Below, piece by piece: positions 36,154 through 43,801 of a stretch of DNA of 52,949 nucleotides. The stretch's first letter is position 1; each line of letters opens with the position of its first letter. The notes beneath the pieces were generated by a model. That model searched no databases. It was not told where the DNA came from and saw nothing but the letters and a program-made list of their open reading frames with translations. Both the position numbers and the translations under genes were made by a program. This DNA comes from Williamsia sp. GTDB taxonomy: Bacteria > Bacteroidota > Bacteroidia > Chitinophagales > Chitinophagaceae. Location: contig JADCRZ010000042.1 of assembly GCA_015069695.1 (NCBI GenBank), positions 1 to 52,949 of the forward strand, given 5' to 3'.

Positions 36154-37248
36154 TTAATCGTTCATCACGTTGTTCTGGTGGTTGATGCTTTCCATGTGCA
36201 CCGCGTCGAAGTATTTAACGATGAATTCTTTGCTGAGCCCGGCTTTTTCGCCTTTTCTGACGGCCTTGTCAAGAATCTCATTCCAGCGGTTGGTTTGCAG
36301 GATGGTAATGCCGTTTGATTTTTTATAAGCCCCGATCTTGTCAGCAATTTTCATGCGTTGGCTAAGCAGCTGCATCAGCTCATCATCCAGGTGGTCTATC
36401 TGCTGGCGCAGTTTGTCGAGGGCAGCGTGAAACTCCTGCGAATTGGTGTCTTCCTTGCGCCAGATAATATGATCCAGCAATTCAGCCAGGCGTTCGGGTG
36501 TAACCTGTTGTTTGGCATCGCTCCAGGCATTGTCCGGATCGTTGTGGCTTTCGATCATCAGGCCGTCGAAATCGAGGTTGATGGCTTTTTGTGCCACATC
36601 GGCCAGGATATCGCGGCGGCCGCTGATGTGTGAAGGGTCGTTGAGCAGCAGCAGTTCAGGATAGCGGCGTTTCATTTCAATAGCCAGGTGCCACATGGGC
36701 GCATTGCGGTATTCGGTGTTGCCGTAAGAAGAGAAACCGCGGTGGATCAGGCCGATCACTTTGATGCCTGCCTTGGCGATGCGTTCTACGGCACCCATCC
36801 ACAGTTCAATATCAGGGTTGATGGGATTTTTGATCAGCACAGGCAGATCGGCTCCGCGCAGGGCGTCTGCTACTTCCTGTACGCTGAAAGGGTTTACTGT
36901 TGTACGCGCACCAACCCATACCACATCCATATCAAAATGCAGGGCGTCTTCTACCTGCTTGGCGGTCGCTACTTCCACTGCTACGGGCAGTCCAGTCAGT
37001 TTTTTTGCCTGTTGCAACCAGGGCAACCCCTTTGTTCCGATTCCTTCAAAGCTGCCGGGACGCGTGCGGGGTTTCCAGATGCCGGCTCGCAGCATATCTA
37101 CCTTTCCCGTTTTAGCGATGCGGGTCGCTGTATCAATTACCTGCGCTTCGGTTTCGGCGCTGCAGGGACCGGAGACGATCAGCGGGCGCTTCTGCAGCGT
37201 TTCGCTGATGGAACGAGGGTGTACTTGAGTTGCTTCCATATGTTTCAA
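36154..37248 (-). CDS. bifunctional DAHP synthase / chorismate mutase
   Basis: A 364-residue fusion. The N-terminal part (residues about 15-265) is a type I-beta DAHP synthase related to KDO8P synthase: RPLIVSGPCSAETEAQ, GIWKPRTRPGSFEGIG and KNPINPDIELWMGAVERI. The C-terminal part (about 270-355) is an AroQ chorismate mutase (LDKLRQQIDHLDDELMQLLSQR, then KIADKIGAYKK). It therefore catalyses the first step of the shikimate pathway and the branch step to prephenate. The order of domains is opposite to the Bacillus-type fusion and typical of Bacteroidota. The mutase domain often gives allosteric control by prephenate or chorismate. It lies 17 bases after the helicase gene. Confidence 0.93.
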   Translation of the reverse strand: MKHMEATQVHPRSISETLQKRPLIVSGPCSAETEAQVIDTATRIAKTGKVDMLRAGIWKPRTRPGSFEGIGTKGLPWLQQAKKLTGLPVAVEVATAKQVEDALHFDMDVVWVGARTTVNPFSVQEVADALRGADLPVLIKNPINPDIELWMGAVERIAKAGIKVIGLIHRGFSSYGNTEYRNAPMWHLAIEMKRRYPELLLLNDPSHISGRRDILADVAQKAINLDFDGLMIESHNDPDNAWSDAKQQVTPERLAELLDHIIWRKEDTNSQEFHAALDKLRQQIDHLDDELMQLLSQRMKIADKIGAYKKSNGITILQTNRWNEILDKAVRKGEKAGLSKEFIVKYFDAVHMESINHQNNVMND

Positions 37249-37265
37249 TAGTGTGTTTACTTGGT

Positions 37266-38924
37266 TTATCTGCTGTTTGCATCATTCATCCTGATGCGTC
37301 TGCCTTTGTACGTTTTACCGTCTATGGCACGGATCATTTTGGCAGCGGCTGTTTTTTCAATTTCGATCCAGCTGTTCATGTCTTTCATATCTATCCTGCC
37401 CAGGACTTCTTTTTTCAGGTCGCTCATGTCAAGAATGAACTGTAAAAAGCTGGCTTTGTAAAATCCGTCGCGGGTGCCCAGGTTTACAAACAGGCGGGCA
37501 TAATCAGCATTCCCATTGAATGTCCGGCCCTGTGTATCGCGTCTTCTGCCCTGGTCTCTGCCGTCGCCGCCATATTCCCTGCGCAATCTTCTGTCTTCGC
37601 GCACGTTCAGGTCTTCCGCATTCTCATAGTATTTCAGGAAGCGGTCAAACTCCATGGCGGCCACTCTTTTCAGCACGTCTTCCTTGGTCATGTCGGCAAA
37701 CTTTTCTTCCAGCATGGGCACATAGGTTTCATAATCACCATGGCTGATGTCGGCCTGCAGGATCCTGTCCATGAAATGAAAGAACTGTTTCCGGCATACA
37801 TCTTTTCCGCTGGGAATGTCCATGCGGTTAATGGGCGCCTGGATCAGTTTTTCGATCTGCTTTAACCGGAACACTTCCCGGCTGTGCACGATGGAGATCG
37901 CGATGCCGCTGTTGCCGGCCCGTCCGGTACGGCCTGTGCGGTGTGTGTATACTTCCATGTCATCGGGCAGTTCAAAGTTGATCACATGGGTAATGCCCTG
38001 TACGTCGATGCCGCGGGCAGCCACATCTGTTGCCAGCAGGAGCTGCAGGGTTTTATCGCGGAACTGTCCCATTACTTTATCACGCTGGCCCTGGGTCAGG
38101 TCACCATGCAGGGCATCGATGTCGTAGCCTTCCCGGGTCAGCTTTTCCACCAGTTCCTGCGCATCGGCCTTGGTTCTGGTAAAGATGATCCCGTATATGC
38201 CGGGGTTGAAGTCGATGATCCGTTTGAGTGTTTCGTAGCGGTGCTGTGCCTGCGTTACGTAGTATTGGTGGTCGATGTTTACGTTGGCGGTATTTACTTT
38301 GCCTACGGTGATCTCAACCGGGTTGCTCATATACCGTTTGCTTACCTGCCTTACTTCCGGCGGCATGGTAGCGCTGAACAGCCAGGTAGAATCTTTGACG
38401 GGTGTGTTTTTCAGGATAAATTCAATATCATCCCGGAAACCCATGTTCAGCATTTCATCTGCTTCATCCAGCACCACATATTTTATCTGCGCAAGGTCGA
38501 TGGCTTTGCGCTCAATCAGGTCGATCAAACGGCCGGGTGTGGCTACTACGATCTGAACACCGCGTTTCAGATCGCGGATCTGCTGGGTAATGGATGCGCC
38601 GCCATATACGGCCACTACATGCATGCCCCCGATATTTTTTTTGAACAGTTCTATTTCTTTCACGATCTGCATGCACAGTTCGCGGGTCGGACAAACCACG
38701 AGGGCCTGCGGATACTTATTTTGTACGCCGATCAGTTGGAGCAGGGGTATGCCAAAGGCAGCTGTTTTACCGGTACCTGTTTGTGCCAAACCAACAAAAT
38801 CTTTAGTACCGCTTAACAGGACCGGAATCGCTTTTTCCTGTATGGGAGTAGGCTGAACAAATCCAAGCTCAGTAACCGCATTAACCAGCTTTTCATCAAT
38901 GCCTAACTCTTCGAAACTGCTCAT
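37266..38924 (-). CDS. DEAD-box RNA helicase with DbpA-type RNA-binding domain
   Basis: A 552-residue ATP-dependent RNA helicase (DeaD/CsdA type). Helicase motifs are complete: Q motif GFVQPTPIQ, motif I AQTGTGKT (47-54), DEAD near residue 155, SAT, and HRTGRTGRAG. The C-terminal 75 residues (ARLFVNLGTRDGFYKASFLQFI, then WIEIEKTAAAKMIRAI) form a DbpA-like RNA-binding domain. It probably works in ribosome assembly or cold-related RNA remodelling. It lies inside the aromatic cluster, 105 bases after tyrA and 17 before the DAHP synthase, and has its own candidate -7 box. Confidence 0.93.
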   Translation of the reverse strand: MSSFEELGIDEKLVNAVTELGFVQPTPIQEKAIPVLLSGTKDFVGLAQTGTGKTAAFGIPLLQLIGVQNKYPQALVVCPTRELCMQIVKEIELFKKNIGGMHVVAVYGGASITQQIRDLKRGVQIVVATPGRLIDLIERKAIDLAQIKYVVLDEADEMLNMGFRDDIEFILKNTPVKDSTWLFSATMPPEVRQVSKRYMSNPVEITVGKVNTANVNIDHQYYVTQAQHRYETLKRIIDFNPGIYGIIFTRTKADAQELVEKLTREGYDIDALHGDLTQGQRDKVMGQFRDKTLQLLLATDVAARGIDVQGITHVINFELPDDMEVYTHRTGRTGRAGNSGIAISIVHSREVFRLKQIEKLIQAPINRMDIPSGKDVCRKQFFHFMDRILQADISHGDYETYVPMLEEKFADMTKEDVLKRVAAMEFDRFLKYYENAEDLNVREDRRLRREYGGDGRDQGRRRDTQGRTFNGNADYARLFVNLGTRDGFYKASFLQFILDMSDLKKEVLGRIDMKDMNSWIEIEKTAAAKMIRAIDGKTYKGRRIRMNDANSR

Positions 38925-38939
38925 AATCTAAAATTTTTG

Positions 38940-38947
38940 CAAATGTA
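38940..38947 (-). promoter_or_regulatory. -7 box TACATTTG ahead of the helicase gene
   Basis: Read on the minus strand this is an exact TAnnTTTG match 15 bases before the helicase ATG. No TTTG -33 box was found at the usual distance. It would allow the second half of the aromatic cluster to be transcribed independently of the leader ahead of pheA. Confidence 0.5.
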
Positions 38948-39029
38948 CGACTGTTCAACCGCTTTCCCGCCGACGCTTGCCCACCTGATGTTCCAGCGCG
39001 CTGCCCTTTTGCGCGGATGAGGGCCGTAT

Positions 39030-39869
39030 CTATTTTAAAATCCGCCTGATTCCATTTGCTTTTTCTATCAGCTCTTTCAGGTAAACCCAGTTTTCCTTTT
39101 CCAGGCAGCTTTTGAATTTTCTTAATTGAGAAATGTGTTCATTGAGCACATCCAGTACATTCTCCCTGTTTTGCTGGAAAACAGGCACCCACATGGCAGG
39201 ATTGCTCTTTGCCAGCCGGACCGTACTTTCAAAACCGCCACTTGCCAGTTCAAAGATGGCGTCTTCTTCTTTTTCTTTCTCCAGCACCGTATTGGCCAGC
39301 GCGAAAGAAGTAATGTGGGAGATATGACTTACATAGGCTGCATGCAGATCGTGCGCCTGTGCTTCCATATATACCAGGTGCATGCCCAGCTGCTGGTACA
39401 GACGGGTAACCAGCTGCAGCGCATCTTCATCGCTTTCCTCCTTGTTGCAGATCACGACCGCTTTGTTCACAAAGGCGCCCCGTACGGCTGCCTGCGGCCC
39501 GCTGTATTCGGTGCCCCACATGGGATGGGTGGCTACGAAGCGGCCCCTTTTAGGATGGCCTTCTATCTTTTTCATCACCAGTTCTTTGGTAGAACCTGCG
39601 TCCATTACCACCTGTTTATCGATCCTGTTCATGATCTCCGGGATCAGGGCGATGAGCGCGTCAACAGGAACAGCCAAAACGATGAGGGAGGATTTTTGGA
39701 TGGCTTCTTCCAACGGGCAATGTTCATCGATCAGGCCCATTTGGAGGGCCGTTTGCACGTGTTGTTTGTCATTGTCTATCCCGATGATATGATCTGCCAG
39801 CCCTTTTTCTTTCAAGGCCAGGGCAAGTGAGCCGCCTATCAAACCAATGCCGATGATTGTAACCGTCAT
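39030..39869 (-). CDS. tyrA: prephenate dehydrogenase
   Basis: A 279-residue NAD(P)-dependent enzyme converting prephenate to 4-hydroxyphenylpyruvate (or arogenate to tyrosine). The Rossmann loop is TIIGIGLIGGSLALAL (4-19), and conserved ATHPMWGTEYSGPQAA near residue 115 and SHITSFALA near 183 line the active site. It is a monofunctional TyrA, and chorismate mutase is supplied by the DAHP synthase fusion. No ACT domain is present. It is 49 bases downstream of the aminotransferase in the pheA operon. Confidence 0.93.
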   Translation of the reverse strand: MTVTIIGIGLIGGSLALALKEKGLADHIIGIDNDKQHVQTALQMGLIDEHCPLEEAIQKSSLIVLAVPVDALIALIPEIMNRIDKQVVMDAGSTKELVMKKIEGHPKRGRFVATHPMWGTEYSGPQAAVRGAFVNKAVVICNKEESDEDALQLVTRLYQQLGMHLVYMEAQAHDLHAAYVSHISHITSFALANTVLEKEKEEDAIFELASGGFESTVRLAKSNPAMWVPVFQQNRENVLDVLNEHISQLRKFKSCLEKENWVYLKELIEKANGIRRILK

Positions 39870-39918
39870 ACCTTTTTCTTTACAATGCGCAATTTATTTG
39901 CATGCTCTTAAACAGAGA

Positions 39919-41061
39919 TTATATCCGGTTCAGTGCTTCCTTCAACACTTCTTCTTTCTGACACAAGCTTGTTCTGATATACGTGTTTCCATTGCTGCCA
40001 AAGATTCCGCCGGGCGTAATAAAAACCCCTTTTTCATACAGGATCTTATCACACAGCTCATAGCAGTCTTTGTAGCGGGCAGGTATTTTTGCCCAGATAA
40101 ACAAGCCCGCCTGTGCCGGATCAAAAGAGCAATCCAGCTTTTTCAAAATTTCATATACCACTTCCCTGCGTTTTCTGTACATGTCGTTCAGCTCATCATA
40201 CCATTCCTTTCCAAGTGAAAGGGCTTTGGCAGCAGCCAGTTGCACGGGCAAAAACATGCCGCTGTCCATATTGCTTTTAAACGTAAGCACTTCTTCTATC
40301 CTTTCTTTGGCGCCTGCTATCCAGCCGACTCTCCAGCCGGCCATGTTGCCGCTTTTGCTCAACGAATTTAATTCGATGGCCGTTTCCGGGGCGCCCTCAA
40401 CCCGGAGGATGCTGGCAGGTTCGGGATTCAGGATAAAGCTGTAAGGATTGTCGTGACAGATCAGGATGCCATGCTTTTTACCAAACCGGATCAGCTTCTT
40501 AAACAGCTCGCCGGAGGGAAGCTTACCGGTTGGCATGTGCGGGTAATTGACCCACATCAGCTTGACGGAAGAAAGATCCCGCTTCTCCAGTTCCTCGAAA
40601 TCAGGCTCCCAATTTTTCTCTTCTGTAAGATCATAGGGGATACATTCGCCGCCGGCCAATTTTACAGCACTGCTATATGTAGGATAGCCCGGGTTGGGGA
40701 TCAGTGCCTGGTCGCCCGGGTTGAGATAGGTCATGCAGATATGCATGATGCCTTCTTTTGAGCCGATGAGCGGAAGGATTTCTGTATCGGGGTTCAGGGT
40801 TACTCCATACCATGTCTGGTAAAAACCGGCGATCGCTTTTCGCAGAACGGGAGAACCCTTATAACTTTGGTAACCATGCTGGTTGGGCTTGGCTGCTTCC
40901 TGCTGCAGGGTGGTGATCACGTCGGGATGCGGTGGGCCGTCCGGGCTGCCGATGCCGAGGTTGATAATTTGTTTTCCTTCCTTGTTCAACTGCTCTATCT
41001 CCCGCAGTTTCATGGAGAAGTAGTACTCACCAATGCCGTGTAATCTTTGCGAAGTTTGCAT
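39919..41061 (-). CDS. class I/II aminotransferase of the aromatic operon
   Basis: A 380-residue fold-type I PLP enzyme. Key blocks are INLGIGSPDGPPHPDVI near residue 33, the cofactor site NPGYPTYSSAVKLAGG, VNYPHMPTGKLPS and the Schiff-base lysine in LNSLSKSGNMAGWRVGW near residue 238. It resembles the LL-diaminopimelate/aspartate aminotransferase subgroup. Position between pheA and tyrA suggests it makes phenylalanine and tyrosine from phenylpyruvate and hydroxyphenylpyruvate, or aminates prephenate; this is inference. It begins 28 bases after pheA. Confidence 0.88.
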   Translation of the reverse strand: MQTSQRLHGIGEYYFSMKLREIEQLNKEGKQIINLGIGSPDGPPHPDVITTLQQEAAKPNQHGYQSYKGSPVLRKAIAGFYQTWYGVTLNPDTEILPLIGSKEGIMHICMTYLNPGDQALIPNPGYPTYSSAVKLAGGECIPYDLTEEKNWEPDFEELEKRDLSSVKLMWVNYPHMPTGKLPSGELFKKLIRFGKKHGILICHDNPYSFILNPEPASILRVEGAPETAIELNSLSKSGNMAGWRVGWIAGAKERIEEVLTFKSNMDSGMFLPVQLAAAKALSLGKEWYDELNDMYRKRREVVYEILKKLDCSFDPAQAGLFIWAKIPARYKDCYELCDKILYEKGVFITPGGIFGSNGNTYIRTSLCQKEEVLKEALNRI

Positions 41062-41089
41062 GCTTGTGTTGTTGAGTGGTTGTAGAAGG

Positions 41090-41971
41090 TTAACTGACGG
41101 TTCTTCCTTTTTTATACACGCCGTAAATCTTTAAATCTGCCGTTACGGATTTGACCCTTTCGATGACCTCATGAAACTGTTCCAGCGTATCGAATTCCAT
41201 GTCGGCATGAAAAGAGTATTTCCAGTCGCTGCCCGGAATAGGGAAGGATTGCAGTTTGCTTAAGTTGATGCCGCCTTCTGCTATATGGGTCAGCACCCTG
41301 GCCAGGCTGCCACGTGAGTGGTCGGTGCTGAAATTGACTGACGCTTTATCCGGCTGTTCTGTTTGTGGCGCTGTTTGCTGCTGAACCACCAGGAACCGCG
41401 TGTAGTTGTCTTTCATTGTATGGATATTGGGCGCGATCACATCCAGGCCATAAAGTTCTGCTGCGAGGCGGCTGGCAATGGCTGCTATATGCCGGCTGTG
41501 GCGCTGGTGGATGTATTTGGCACTGAGGGCCGTATCCTCTGTTTCCACCAGCTTCCAGTTGTACTTATCCAGAAAGCCGAAACACTGCTGGATGGCCATG
41601 GAATGGGAATGGACCTCTTTGATGTCATCCAGGGTAACGCCCGGATTCACCAGCAGGTTCTGTCTGATCTGCAGGTATATCTCACCGGTAACGACGAGGT
41701 TGCTTTTTTGCAGGAGCTGGTAATTGGGGAGGATGCTGCCGGCAATCGAATTTTCGATGGCCATGATGCCTCCGTCACTTTCTTTTTTGTTGCCCGCAAT
41801 TTTTACCACTTCCCGAAAGGTCGCACAGGGAATAACCTGTACATGCTTGCCGAAGAACTGCTGTGCAGCCATCTGGTGAAAGCTGCCTTCATATCCCTGG
41901 ATAGAGACGGTTGTACCAGATAGGGCTTTTGCCGCTGGTTCTGCTGCTGTCGATTTTTCCTTGTCGGGCAT
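41090..41971 (-). CDS. pheA: prephenate dehydratase
   Basis: A 293-residue monofunctional prephenate dehydratase, giving phenylpyruvate. A poorly conserved N-terminal extension (about 25 residues, Ala/Lys-rich) precedes the PDT domain VSIQGYEGSFHQMAA. Conserved GGIMAIENSIAGSI and the catalytic NYTRFLVV (about residues 190-197) follow. The C-terminal ACT domain (RGSLARVLTHIAEGGINLSKLQSFPIPG) is the usual phenylalanine feedback site; QSFP replaces the common ESRP. It is the first gene behind the Phe/Tyr leader and terminator at 41994-42134, so it should be attenuated when aromatic tRNAs are charged. Confidence 0.95.
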   Translation of the reverse strand: MPDKEKSTAAEPAAKALSGTTVSIQGYEGSFHQMAAQQFFGKHVQVIPCATFREVVKIAGNKKESDGGIMAIENSIAGSILPNYQLLQKSNLVVTGEIYLQIRQNLLVNPGVTLDDIKEVHSHSMAIQQCFGFLDKYNWKLVETEDTALSAKYIHQRHSRHIAAIASRLAAELYGLDVIAPNIHTMKDNYTRFLVVQQQTAPQTEQPDKASVNFSTDHSRGSLARVLTHIAEGGINLSKLQSFPIPGSDWKYSFHADMEFDTLEQFHEVIERVKSVTADLKIYGVYKKGRTVS

Positions 41972-41993
41972 AAAGTGGTTGTTTTAAGATCAT

Positions 41994-42028
41994 AAAAAAA
42001 GTCCCCCGGAAACCGGGAGACTTTTTTT
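41994..42028 (-). terminator. attenuator terminator hairpin of the pheA leader
   Basis: On the minus strand, AAAAAAAGTCTCCCGG, a TTT loop and CCGGGGGACTTTTTTT give a 16-pair stem with one mismatch and seven terminal U. It lies between the leader peptide stop (42054) and the pheA ATG (41971). Its 5' arm plus loop (42019-42010) can instead pair perfectly over ten bases with 42074-42065 inside the leader coding region. Confidence 0.92.
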
Positions 42029-42053
42029 GCTGAAATAGGTTTTTATTTATTTA

Positions 42054-42134
42054 TCAACAAAGCACTCCCGGTTTACTGGTAAAGTAAAAAAAGTAATAAA
42101 AGTAAAATCCGTTTTGTGCTTTGGCGGTGTTCAT
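42054..42134 (-). CDS. Phe/Tyr-rich attenuator leader peptide
   Basis: A 26-codon open frame starting with ATG at 42134 and ending with TGA. The peptide is MNTAKAQNG, FYFYYFFYF, TSKPGVLC. Nine consecutive codons (10-18; 42107-42081) are five Phe and four Tyr. GGAAGGAG lies just before the ATG. Codons 21-24 contain AAACCGGGAG, the antiterminator segment that pairs with the 5' arm of the following terminator. A ribosome waiting for Phe-tRNA or Tyr-tRNA would leave that segment free and keep transcription going. A ribosome reaching the stop would cover it and allow termination. This is classical leader-peptide attenuation, as in enterobacterial pheL, but with both residues sensed. Confidence 0.9.
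   Translation of the reverse strand: MNTAKAQNGFYFYYFFYFTSKPGVLC
42065..42074 (-). promoter_or_regulatory. antiterminator segment in the pheA leader
   Basis: AAACCGGGAG (minus strand) is an exact complement of CTCCCGGTTT at 42019-42010, the 5' arm and loop of the terminator. It lies three codons after the aromatic run, the right distance to be exposed when a ribosome stalls in the early part of that run. Confidence 0.85.
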
Positions 42135-42143
42135 ATCTCCTTC

Positions 42144-42174
42144 CAAAAATAGGAACTTCCTGATAAGAACAAAA
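42144..42174 (-). promoter_or_regulatory. promoter of the pheA operon with overlapping palindrome
   Basis: TTTTG (42174-42170), an 18-base spacer and TATTTTTG (42151-42144) match the Bacteroidota TTTG/N17-23/TAnnTTTG promoter. Transcription should begin near 42140, only a few bases before the leader ATG, so the leader may be translated from a very short 5' end. A perfect palindrome AGGAAGTTCCT (42161-42151) fills the end of the spacer and could be an operator. Confidence 0.7.
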
Positions 42175-42215
42175 TTTTTTTATGGCATTCTCTTTCTAAG
42201 CAGGCGTATGCCACC

Positions 42216-42779
42216 TTATATCAACCGTTTGGCAAATCGCTCCTGGAGCATTTTAAAGAGGTGAAAAGGCTTGTAGATCCTCCAATTGGAAAGCTCCAGG
42301 AGTTCGATATAGTACTGAAGCTTTGCTTTTTTAAAATCGTACTGCGTTTGCTCGGGCATATTCAGGCATACGATCCACCCCTCTTCTTCGCTGACCTCTT
42401 CATACCACTCTTCGTAGTAATCTTTATCGCCGTTGTGAAAATTGAGTACGTTCTCCGTGATCAGGATATACTTGTTGATGCCATTGGCAAGGAACACATC
42501 AATCACATCTCTTTTGAGCGTCATGATGTCGTTCTCTATGGCATCGTTCCACTCTCCGATCAGTTCAATGATCACATAACGCTCTTCATAATCGGCCATC
42601 AGCACTTTCAGGTACAGCGTTCTTGATCCGAATTCATCCCATTGCGGGTGGATATAATAGTTATAGATGGTTTGGGTAAATTCAAATTCAGAATAAACCC
42701 TCCCGTAGAAAGGAGAGTACTGGTCTTCCTCACTTACATAGATGTGTCTCCAGTTATAAAAAGGCTCGATATCATGCAT
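42216..42779 (-). CDS. conserved hypothetical protein, acidic and aromatic-rich
   Basis: A 187-residue soluble protein with no signal peptide or membrane segment, and I do not recognise its family. It is rich in Tyr, Trp and Glu: IEPFYNWRHIYVSEEDQYSPFYG at the start, YEERYVIIELIGEWNDAIENDIMTLKRDVID mid-protein and EEWYEEVSEEEGWIVCLNM later. The alternating pattern suggests an alpha/beta fold. It precedes the pheA leader promoter on the same strand with an 81-base gap and so may be transcribed upstream of it. No function is proposed. Confidence 0.7.
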   Translation of the reverse strand: MHDIEPFYNWRHIYVSEEDQYSPFYGRVYSEFEFTQTIYNYYIHPQWDEFGSRTLYLKVLMADYEERYVIIELIGEWNDAIENDIMTLKRDVIDVFLANGINKYILITENVLNFHNGDKDYYEEWYEEVSEEEGWIVCLNMPEQTQYDFKKAKLQYYIELLELSNWRIYKPFHLFKMLQERFAKRLI

Positions 42780-42845
42780 ACGTATAGAGTAACAAAGCAG
42801 CCTGCTTTTTAGTTCTGAATGGGTTTTGCTGTATCCAAATTGTTT

Positions 42846-43676
42846 TTATTGTCCTTCTTTTTCAAAAGCGTCCATGGCCTTTTTTACGCTTCCATATTGC
42901 AGCAGCAATTTTTTCGCGTGCTCATGATCAGACAGGTCCAGTCTTTCCATCACCATCTGGGTACCCCGTTCAACCAGCTTTTCGTTGGTGAGCTGCATGT
43001 TCACCATCTTGTTGTCTTCTACCCGGCCAATCTGGATCATGACAGAGGTAGAGATCATATTCAGCAGCAGCTTTTGCGCCGTACCGCTTTTCATGCGGGT
43101 GCTCGCAGTCACAAACTCTGGTCCTACCACTACTTCAATCGGATAGTCGGCGTAGCGGCTGATGAGGGAGGAAGGGTTGCAGGAAATAGAGCCGGTGATG
43201 ATGCCTCTTTTTTTGCATTCTTCCAGTGCACCTGCTACATAAGGTGTAGTGCCGCTTGCTGCTATGCCGATCACAACGTCGTTGGTGCTTACAAAATGTT
43301 TCTCCAGGTCATTCCATCCCTGTTCCCTGTCGTCCTCTGCATTTTCAACTGCTTTCTGGATAGCAGTTTCCCCGCCGGCAATCAGGCCGATCACCAGGCC
43401 ATAGGGCATTCCGTAAGTAGGCGGAACCTCACTGGCATCCAGTATGCCCAAGCGACCGCTTGTACCCGCGCCCACATAGAACAACCGGCCACCAGCCAGC
43501 ATTTTGTCAACGATAGCCAGCACCAGTTTTTCCACCTGCGGAATCACTTTCTGTACAGCCAACGGAACTTTCTGGTCTTCTGCATTGATGTTGTTGAGCA
43601 GGTCAAGCACGCTCATTTTTTCCAGGTGCCGGTACGGACTTGGTTCTTCTGTTACAGGTGTAAACTCGTCATTCAT
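42846..43676 (-). CDS. murQ: N-acetylmuramic acid 6-phosphate etherase
   Basis: A 276-residue SIS-domain enzyme that removes D-lactate from MurNAc 6-phosphate to give GlcNAc 6-phosphate. GRLFYVGAGTSGRLGILDASEVPPTYG (about residues 63-89) is the sugar-phosphate loop with the catalytic Glu, followed by GLIAGGETAIQKAVENAEDD and GIAASGTTPYVAGAL. Family members are about 300 residues, so it is slightly short. A BadF-type kinase gene lies upstream on the same strand, which fits phosphorylation of MurNAc during cell-wall recycling. Confidence 0.95.
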   Translation of the reverse strand: MNDEFTPVTEEPSPYRHLEKMSVLDLLNNINAEDQKVPLAVQKVIPQVEKLVLAIVDKMLAGGRLFYVGAGTSGRLGILDASEVPPTYGMPYGLVIGLIAGGETAIQKAVENAEDDREQGWNDLEKHFVSTNDVVIGIAASGTTPYVAGALEECKKRGIITGSISCNPSSLISRYADYPIEVVVGPEFVTASTRMKSGTAQKLLLNMISTSVMIQIGRVEDNKMVNMQLTNEKLVERGTQMVMERLDLSDHEHAKKLLLQYGSVKKAMDAFEKEGQ

Positions 43677-43693
43677 AAGTAAAGTATTCCTAA

Positions 43694-43726
43694 TTTCTTA
43701 TCCTCTTTTAGAGGGTGGATAAGAAA
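43694..43726. repeat. perfect 10-base inverted repeat between the kinase and murQ
   Basis: TTTCTTATCC (43694-43703) and GGATAAGAAA (43717-43726) pair perfectly around a 13-base loop containing CCTC and GAGG. It lies 18 bases upstream of the murQ ATG. No T tract follows on the minus strand, so an operator or mRNA structure is more likely than a terminator. Confidence 0.6.
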
Positions 43727-43801
43727 GTGTTTTTACAGGAAAATGCCGAAGCAAATGTAATAAAGGTTCAGCTTGGAAAAAATGTCTGCCCCGGCCGTTA
43801 A

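Noticed and set aside
38925-39029. A second leader peptide or attenuator ahead of the helicase and DAHP synthase.
   Set aside because: I found no short aromatic-rich frame and no terminator with a T run in this gap, only a -7 box.
42216-42779. The aromatic-rich hypothetical protein as part of the Phe/Tyr sensing device.
   Set aside because: Its Tyr and Trp residues are scattered through a full-length protein, and a promoter lies between it and the leader. There is no evidence of a regulatory link.
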